Source: Nitrospirota bacterium (GTDB taxonomy: Bacteria; Nitrospinota; Nitrospinia; Nitrospinales; Nitrospinaceae). From it: a stretch of 9,764 nucleotides of DNA. The stretch's first letter is position 1. Every line of letters begins with the position of its first letter. A model generated the notes under the pieces. That model saw only the letters and a program-made list of their open reading frames with translations, had not been told where the DNA came from and did not search any database. The translations under genes were made by a program, and so were the position numbers. Positions 5,997 through 9,764 of this stretch are shown in pieces. The stretch lies in contig QIDN01000422.1 in assembly GCA_003229345.1 (NCBI GenBank), positions 1 to 9,764 on the forward strand, given 5' to 3'.

Positions 5997-7064
5997 ATGA
6001 ACCGTAACGTATTAGCGGAAGAAAATAAATCAGGCCAATCGAGCGCTCCTGTGAAAGGAGGGCGTTTGATCGACCGTGCCCGCAACGCCTACTGGATGGC
6101 GCCGATGTCCGGCATTACCGATGTCTGCTACCGGCAGTTGATGGATGAAATGGGGGCAGGCGTTCTGGTGTCCGAGCTGGTTTCGGCCAAGGGACTGATG
6201 TTCAATTCGGAAAAAACCCGGCGGATGATTGAGATTCATAAAAATCCCGGTACTTTGGTAGGTCTGCAATTGTTTGGGGATTATGCAGACGATTTTATCA
6301 AGGTCGCACATTTGATTCAGGAGCAGGGCGCAGATTTTCTGGATATCAATCTCGGTTGTCCGGTAAGGAAGGTGGTGCAAAAGGGTTGCGGATCGGCGAT
6401 GATGCGCGATCCGGCCTACTTGGAATCTTTTCTGACGAAGATTCGCCGGAACATCGATTTGCCTCTCACTGTCAAAATGCGCACCGGTTGGAGTGAAGAA
6501 GAGTTGACCATCCACGAGTGCGTCGCCGCCGCGCAAAACGCCGGTTGCGAATGGGTCGCCATTCACGGGCGAACCCGTGTGCAGGGCTATCAGGGATTGG
6601 CGGACTGGGATTTGATGGCTGAGGTCAAACAGCGAACCACGCTCCCCATCATCGGCAATGGAGATATTCGCGATTCCGAGCGGGCCCAAACTCTGCTTCG
6701 CAACAGCGGGGTCGATGCGGTGATGATCGGCCGGGGCGCGTTGCGCAATCCCTGGATTTTCAAACAATGCACGGGAGAGCTGGGGGAGACGCTGAACCCG
6801 ACCCGCCTGGCTCTGCTCCGCCGTTTCCATGAACTGTTGAGTCCGCGTTATGATACCCGGCGCACCCTGCTGTACCTCCGCAAACTGGCAGTTTGGCTGG
6901 CCTTTGGGTATCCGGGAGCCGCAGCCTTTCGGGGCACCATGTTCCAGACCCCCACCACCCACGAGGTGTTGGAGAGGGCGGAAGGATATTTCACAAGGGT
7001 GGACGATTTGCCGATTCCCCGATTTGACGAGTCGGAAGCGTTTATGATGGGCGGGCACGGTTAA
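5997..7064 (+). CDS. dus: tRNA-dihydrouridine synthase (Dus family, DusB-like)
   Basis: FMN-dependent cytoplasmic enzyme that reduces uridine to dihydrouridine in the D-loop region of tRNA. TIM-barrel motifs in order are YWMAPMSGITD (32-42), QLFGD (91-95), DINLGCPVRKVVQKGCGSAMM (116-136) with catalytic Cys121, VKMRTGW (159-165), IHGRTRVQGYQGLADWD (189-205), IIGNGDI (218-224) and VMIGRGALRNPWIF (242-255). Together they are most like DusB. The ATG gives 355 residues with a low-complexity 23-residue N-terminal extension and only a weak ribosome-binding site. A TTG at 6066 (Leu24) is preceded by a perfect AAGGAGG (6055-6061) and would give 332 residues starting MIDRARNAYWMAPM, close to usual DusB length. 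The true start may be 6066. A weak terminator-like hairpin follows. Confidence 0.95.
   Translation: MNRNVLAEENKSGQSSAPVKGGRLIDRARNAYWMAPMSGITDVCYRQLMDEMGAGVLVSELVSAKGLMFNSEKTRRMIEIHKNPGTLVGLQLFGDYADDFIKVAHLIQEQGADFLDINLGCPVRKVVQKGCGSAMMRDPAYLESFLTKIRRNIDLPLTVKMRTGWSEEELTIHECVAAAQNAGCEWVAIHGRTRVQGYQGLADWDLMAEVKQRTTLPIIGNGDIRDSERAQTLLRNSGVDAVMIGRGALRNPWIFKQCTGELGETLNPTRLALLRRFHELLSPRYDTRRTLLYLRKLAVWLAFGYPGAAAFRGTMFQTPTTHEVLERAEGYFTRVDDLPIPRFDESEAFMMGGHG
6055..6068 (+). promoter_or_regulatory. Strong internal ribosome-binding site that may define the real dus start (TTG 6066)
   Basis: AAGGAGG (6055-6061) is a full anti-Shine-Dalgarno match, 4 bases before an in-frame TTG at 6066-6068. The upstream ATG at 5997 lacks a comparable site. 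The same short spacing before TTG is seen for the unknown membrane protein on the minus strand (AGGAG, 4 bases, TTG at 2232). Confidence 0.5.
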
Positions 7065-7066
7065 GA

Positions 7067-7093
7067 GCCTGGAAAATCCGGCTGAAAGTTTTT
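7067..7093 (+). terminator. Weak candidate intrinsic terminator after dus
   Basis: GCC-T-GGA (7067-7073) pairs with TCCGGC (7077-7082) around an AAA loop, giving a six-pair stem with one bulged T. A run of five T follows at 7089-7093, six bases after the stem. The stem is short and the T-tract displaced, so efficiency is doubtful. Its position between the dus stop and a candidate promoter for the next gene fits an operon boundary. Confidence 0.3.
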
Positions 7094-7125
7094 CTATTGG
7101 GTTGTGGTTTTTGGTCGAGTTTGTC

Positions 7126-7154
7126 TTTACACTATTAATATGTACGGATATTAA
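7126..7154 (+). promoter_or_regulatory. Candidate promoter for the CNB-domain gene
   Basis: TTTACA (7126-7131, 5 of 6 to TTGACA) is followed after exactly 17 bases by TATTAA (7149-7154, 4 of 6 to TATAAT). This would place the transcription start near 7161, about 12 bases before the ATG at 7173. The region is distinctly AT-rich compared with the flanking genes. Consensus match only. Confidence 0.35.
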
Positions 7155-7172
7155 CTTATTTGGATATCGACA

Positions 7173-7619
7173 ATGAATAAAGATAAACTCGTCAAGCTCA
7201 TGGATGAAACTCCTTTTTTCAAGGAAATGGATAAAGCGGATCGTGAAGTTTTGCTTTCCCACAAAAACCATTGGATGCAATTTAAACCTCAGGAAAAAGT
7301 CCTTAAAGAGAATGAAGTGGATTACGGATTTTTTGTATTGCTGGAAGGGCAAGTCAGCGTGATGCGCAGTAAGCCCGAGGAGGTTTCCCTGGCCCAGTTG
7401 GTGCCGGGTGCCATGTTCGGAGAAATCACCATGAAAGCCAAAAGGCCGCGCTCCAGTTCTATCGAGGCGGACAACGATGTTACCGTCTTCAAGGTGGATA
7501 GCCAGCTGCTGGACCAGTTATCTCCTGAAATGATAATTAAAATCAAGGATCAGATTATCGATCTGGTCATCACCCGGTTGGACGAGGTGAACAATCGGTT
7601 GAGCAGTTTCATCCGGTAG
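7173..7619 (+). CDS. Stand-alone cyclic nucleotide-binding (CNB/Crp-like) domain protein
   Basis: A 148-residue cytoplasmic protein that is essentially one CNB domain. It starts with a short helix (LMDETPFFKEMDKADREVLLS, 9-29) typical of the N-terminal bundle. The beta roll follows (VLKENEVDYGFFVLLEGQVSVMRS), then the phosphate-binding cassette FGEITMKAKRPRSSSI (82-97). The cassette aligns without gaps to the GELALxxxxPRAATI pattern and keeps the Glu84 and Arg93 that contact the ribose and phosphate, so binding of cAMP or cGMP is plausible. A C-terminal helix (about 117-147) ends the protein. There is no helix-turn-helix, kinase or channel domain, so it cannot act alone as a CRP-type regulator. 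It may sense a nucleotide and act on a partner, or keep the fold for another purpose. No clear Shine-Dalgarno before the ATG. It lies between two RNA-modification genes. Confidence 0.88.
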   Translation: MNKDKLVKLMDETPFFKEMDKADREVLLSHKNHWMQFKPQEKVLKENEVDYGFFVLLEGQVSVMRSKPEEVSLAQLVPGAMFGEITMKAKRPRSSSIEADNDVTVFKVDSQLLDQLSPEMIIKIKDQIIDLVITRLDEVNNRLSSFIR

Positions 7620-7634
7620 CTCCCAGATCGAATT

Positions 7635-7653
7635 ATCCCTGGTTCTCAGGGAT
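7635..7653 (+). other. Small hairpin between the CNB and SpoU genes
   Basis: ATCCCTG (7635-7641) and CAGGGAT (7647-7653) form a perfect 7-bp stem with a five-base loop, 15 bases after the CNB stop. No T-run follows, so it is not a standard intrinsic terminator. It could be a processing or stabilising structure, or chance. Confidence 0.35.
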
Positions 7654-7679
7654 CGCCTTTACACGAAAGAGCCAATTAG

Positions 7680-8507
7680 TTGTCTCAAGTCCCTTCAAAA
7701 AAAACCGGCTCCAGTAAGCCTCCCTACGCGGGATCGTCCCGGTCATCCCTCAAGCAAAGAGAATTCACGGTCTATGGATGGAACGCTTGCCAGCGGGTTT
7801 TCGAAACCCGGCCGCAGGATATTTTGCGGGTTTTTTTCAGTCAAAGCCGGTCTCATCAACTGAGCAAGGTCAAGGAATGGTGTCACCATCGCAAATTACC
7901 CTACCGTAAGTTGGATCAGGAATCGCTGAACAAGGTTGCATCCAGCGTGCATCACGAGGGCACTGTGATGGTGGTGAAGCCTCTGAAACAACCGTCGGTC
8001 CACGATTGGGTGAAGGCGGGTCTTGCGAAGCATCAATTTGCCCTGGCGCTGGACCGGGTGGAAAATCCACATAATGTCGGCGCCATTTTAAGGTCGTGCG
8101 CCTATTTCGGAGCGGAAGGATTACTGGTCGGACTGGGTGAGAACGCCACGGCGGTGAATTCGTCTACCGTGCGGATGGCGGAAGGGGCATTGGAAATGGT
8201 GCCGTTGTACGAATGCAAAAGCCTGCCGTCCATCTTGAGAGAATTGAAAGCGCAGGGCGTGTTTATCGCTGGGGCTGACCCCTCTTCCAAGAAAAGTCTT
8301 TACGATACGAAACTCAAATACCCGTGCGTCATGGTCGTCGGCAATGAGAAGGAAGGACTTTCCGATCCAGTCAGGAAACGATGCGACGCGCTGGTGCGCA
8401 TTCCCGGTGCCGGTGATATGGAATCCTTGAACGCATCGGTGGCGGCTGGGATATTATTAGGAGAACTTTCCCGCAAAGCGCCGCGACCCACCAAAACCTC
8501 TTCGTAA
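7680..8507 (+). CDS. SpoU/TrmH-family RNA 2'-O-methyltransferase, YfiF-like
   Basis: Predicted to methylate a ribose 2'-OH in rRNA or tRNA using S-adenosylmethionine, in the cytoplasm. The 275-residue protein has a basic, Ser/Lys-rich N-terminal tail (1-28). A substrate-binding domain follows, starting TVYGWNACQRVFETRPQDILRVFF (30-53), which closely resembles E. coli YfiF as I recall it. The C-terminal SPOUT domain carries the three SpoU motifs: LDRVENPHNVGAILRS (motif 1), VVGNEKEGLSDPVRKRC (motif 2) and RIPGAGDMESLNASVAAGILL (motif 3). These form the trefoil-knot cofactor site and are all intact. The start is TTG at 7680. An in-frame TAG lies directly before it (7677-7679), and no other start codon precedes the conserved domain, so TTG is nearly forced; AAAGAG sits 8 bases upstream. 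The DUF2231 gene follows after 6 bases. Confidence 0.92.
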   Translation: MSQVPSKKTGSSKPPYAGSSRSSLKQREFTVYGWNACQRVFETRPQDILRVFFSQSRSHQLSKVKEWCHHRKLPYRKLDQESLNKVASSVHHEGTVMVVKPLKQPSVHDWVKAGLAKHQFALALDRVENPHNVGAILRSCAYFGAEGLLVGLGENATAVNSSTVRMAEGALEMVPLYECKSLPSILRELKAQGVFIAGADPSSKKSLYDTKLKYPCVMVVGNEKEGLSDPVRKRCDALVRIPGAGDMESLNASVAAGILLGELSRKAPRPTKTSS

Positions 8508-8513
8508 TACATC

Positions 8514-8984
8514 ATGGCCTTTTTTGCTCAACTACATCCCATGCTGGTTCCCTTTGCCGTCGCTCTTCTGGTGACGGGGGTGGTGTTCGAGTACTACGGC
8601 AAGTTTCAAAATGAAGAGTCGGCACGGACGGCGGGAGGGTTCAACATCCGTCTCGGTCTGGCATTTGCCGCAGTCGCCGTGGTCATCGGATTTCTGGGCG
8701 TCATCGGCATCGGTGATATTTTTTCCGAGGCCGATCCGCGGGTCAGTCCAGAAGTCAAAATCCACATGCGGAAGTTTTTGTCTTACCATATCCTCTTCGC
8801 CTGCTCGACGGTGGTGATTTTTATTCTGGCTCTGGTTGCGGCGCGTTACCGCAAAAAGAAATGGGGGCAGGTTTTATACTTCTCGCTGTTGGGTGTGGGT
8901 TTGGCTACAGTGCTGGCGACAGGCTATTGTGGCGGGGAGCTGGTGCATCGGTTCGGCCTGCCTGCGCCGACCCCGATTCAATGA
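8514..8984 (+). CDS. DUF2231-type four-helix inner-membrane protein
   Basis: A 156-residue integral membrane protein that fits DUF2231, a family without an assigned reaction. Four hydrophobic helices are visible at about 9-27, 45-66, 88-109 and 118-137. Family-like features are the N-terminal LHPMLVPFAVALL and the C-terminal TGYCGGELVHRFG. The 67-84 loop after helix 2 is polar, with a conserved-looking His84, and further His residues at 8, 91 and 145 sit near helix ends. Such histidines could bind a metal or haem, but nothing here proves it. The ATG lies 6 bases after the methyltransferase stop, so translational coupling is likely; no good Shine-Dalgarno is seen. Its last seven bases overlap the end of the convergent second DUF2231-like gene. 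Confidence 0.82.
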   Translation: MAFFAQLHPMLVPFAVALLVTGVVFEYYGKFQNEESARTAGGFNIRLGLAFAAVAVVIGFLGVIGIGDIFSEADPRVSPEVKIHMRKFLSYHILFACSTVVIFILALVAARYRKKKWGQVLYFSLLGVGLATVLATGYCGGELVHRFGLPAPTPIQ

Positions 8985-9361
8985 AAAACCAACTGGTATC
9001 CGGACCAGGCGGTGGCGCCAATGGCCAGGACCGCGAGCCCATAAAAGAACAGAGCGGCCGGCTTGAAGGGTTGGGTGTACGCATAGATCGTGCAGAAGAT
9101 GTAAGCAATGACCGTTAAGAACGAATATCCCTGATGACCCTCCACTGCGACAATCGGCCACTGTGAGAGGTCGGCGGAAAACATACCGGTCAACACGGCG
9201 AGGATCGCCATCAACAATCCCATACTGAAATTCAGACAGGCTCCCTGAACCCAGCGTGAGTCGGAACGGCGTCGCGCGAGACCCAGCATCGCCAGTCCCG
9301 CCAGAAACAGGGCGGGTGGAAAATGCGAGAAGAACGGATGCAGGGTGGGGGTGCTCAGCAT
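8978..9361 (-). CDS. Second, shorter DUF2231-like four-helix membrane protein
   Basis: A 127-residue integral membrane protein with four helices at about 9-29, 41-60, 79-96 and 102-124. It starts with TLHPFFSHFPPALFLAG, the LHP-x-x-x-HFP signature of DUF2231, and ends in SGYQLVFH, a reduced version of the GGELVxRxG ending of its convergent neighbour. The loop between helices 2 and 3 (SQWPIVAVEGHQGYSF, 65-80) carries a His likely to be in the extracytoplasmic loop region. The reaction is unknown. The ATG at 9361 is the first possible start after an in-frame stop 12 bases upstream; no Shine-Dalgarno is visible. It lies 74 bases downstream of the TatA/B gene on the same strand and may share its transcript. 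Its stop overlaps the plus-strand DUF2231 stop by seven bases. Confidence 0.8.
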   Translation of the reverse strand: MLSTPTLHPFFSHFPPALFLAGLAMLGLARRRSDSRWVQGACLNFSMGLLMAILAVLTGMFSADLSQWPIVAVEGHQGYSFLTVIAYIFCTIYAYTQPFKPAALFFYGLAVLAIGATAWSGYQLVFH

Positions 9362-9423
9362 AGGATGATGGCATTACCGGATTGAGGTGTGGAACATTCT
9401 GCGCTGAGGACGACGCGTTTGAA

Positions 9424-9443
9424 AGAACTGGATTTTCAGTTCT
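9424..9443 (-). terminator. Hairpin spanning the tatB-like stop codon, possible weak terminator
   Basis: AGAACTG and CAGTTCT form a perfect 7-bp inverted repeat (9424-9430 and 9437-9443) with a six-base spacer. The TGA stop of the Tat gene sits at the edge of the loop and arm. On the minus strand the second arm continues as TTC, giving only a short pyrimidine stretch. It may attenuate read-through into the DUF2231 gene or have no function. Confidence 0.25.
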
Positions 9444-9723
9444 GGTCGGGCTTGATATCCGGTTCTTCGTTCAGGTCGAGGTTGACGTCGATATCCACCT
9501 TGGTGGCGGCGGAGACTTCCTGTTCGAGTTGGTCGATACCGACGGACTGCTTTACGCCCTCGGTTTCATTGAGCACGTCTTGTTTCAGGTCGTTGAACGT
9601 TTTCTGGAATTCGCCCCAGCCCCGGCCGACCGCGCGCGCCAGTTTGGGTAGATTGGCGGGGCCGATCACGATCACCGCGATCACCATAATAATCATGATT
9701 TCTAAAAAACCGATATCAAACAT
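9436..9723 (-). CDS. tatB: Sec-independent translocase subunit, TatB-like (TatA/B family)
   Basis: Subunit of the twin-arginine translocase, which exports folded proteins across the inner membrane. The 95-residue protein starts MFDIGFLEIMIIMVIAVIVI, a single N-terminal transmembrane helix (about 5-20), then the Gly21-Pro22 hinge and an amphipathic helix LPKLARAVGRGWGEFQKTFNDLK. A Glu/Asp-rich tail closes it. Glu8 and the MFDIGF start favour TatB over TatA, but the tail is much shorter than in E. coli TatB (171 residues). A dual-function or TatA-type role is therefore possible. ATG at 9723 with AGGG 6 bases upstream (CCAGGGTTCTTT before ATG). tatA and tatC are not in the window and could lie to the right. 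The DUF2231 gene follows downstream on the same strand. Confidence 0.9.
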   Translation of the reverse strand: MFDIGFLEIMIIMVIAVIVIGPANLPKLARAVGRGWGEFQKTFNDLKQDVLNETEGVKQSVGIDQLEQEVSAATKVDIDVNLDLNEEPDIKPDQN

Positions 9724-9764
9724 AAAGAACCCTGGTGGGGTTAATATTCGTGTATGGACCGATC

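Noticed and set aside
6030..7352. A 440-codon open frame on the minus strand opposite dus and the start of the CNB gene.
   Set aside because: It is antisense to two genes with unmistakable family motifs, its translation shows no recognisable domain or sensible composition, and it spans an intergenic region. It is a codon-bias shadow.
8874..9374. A 166-codon minus-strand frame overlapping both DUF2231 genes.
   Set aside because: The alternative minus frame (9361-8978) gives a clean four-helix DUF2231-like protein, while this one gives an Arg/Ser/Pro-rich translation typical of an out-of-frame read.
2..9764. Mobile element, prophage, toxin-antitoxin or defence island.
   Set aside because: No transposase, integrase, terminal repeats, tRNA attachment site or toxin-like small gene pair was found. 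The gene content is core metabolism, RNA modification and export.

Overview
The window looks like chromosomal housekeeping DNA from a Gram-negative bacterium with moderate GC content. It encodes a TatA/B-type translocase subunit, a UPF0301 (YqgE/AlgH) protein, a membrane pyrophosphatase and a futalosine-route menaquinone enzyme (MqnA). That mix, with a long-form HisG and a scatter of small operons, would fit Nitrospinota or former 'Deltaproteobacteria'. This lineage call is inference from gene content only; there is no rRNA or other decisive marker here. I see no phage, transposon, CRISPR array, tRNA or rRNA.

Layout. (1) At 2-622 is the C-terminal part of a membrane-bound proton/sodium pyrophosphatase, cut by the left edge and closed by a strong intrinsic terminator (641-671). 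(2) At 691-1506 is mqnA, starting about 20 bases after that terminator. (3) On the minus strand, 3527 down to 1528 forms a likely operon hisI - hisG - unknown single-pass coiled-coil membrane protein, convergent with mqnA. (4) A 187-base AT-rich divergent intergenic region (3528-3714) carries candidate promoters both ways, a 9-bp inverted repeat and a CRP-like near-palindrome. (5) On the plus strand, 3715-7064 carries a leucine-rich-repeat protein, UPF0301, an RluA-type pseudouridine synthase and a Dus-type dihydrouridine synthase. (6) At 7173-8984 are a stand-alone cyclic-nucleotide-binding-domain protein, a YfiF-like SpoU/TrmH methyltransferase and a four-helix DUF2231-type membrane protein. 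(7) On the minus strand at the right end, a TatB/TatA-like gene (9723-9436) precedes a second, shorter DUF2231-like gene (9361-8978). The 3' end of that gene overlaps the 3' end of the first DUF2231 gene by seven bases.

How the genes fit together. Three unrelated RNA-modification enzymes (pseudouridine synthase, dihydrouridine synthase, SpoU methyltransferase) lie within about 3.5 kb on one strand. They are interrupted only by the small CNB protein, which makes an RNA-modification/translation neighbourhood. HisI and HisG are consecutive in an operon but away from other his genes, so histidine biosynthesis is dispersed. MqnA and the pyrophosphatase point to menaquinone-based respiration and PPi-driven ion pumping.

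No clearly new multi-gene system is visible. The items most worth a second look are the LRR gene with its structured promoter, the CNB-only protein, the convergent DUF2231 pair, and the His-operon membrane protein with a tryptophan-rich C-terminal helix.
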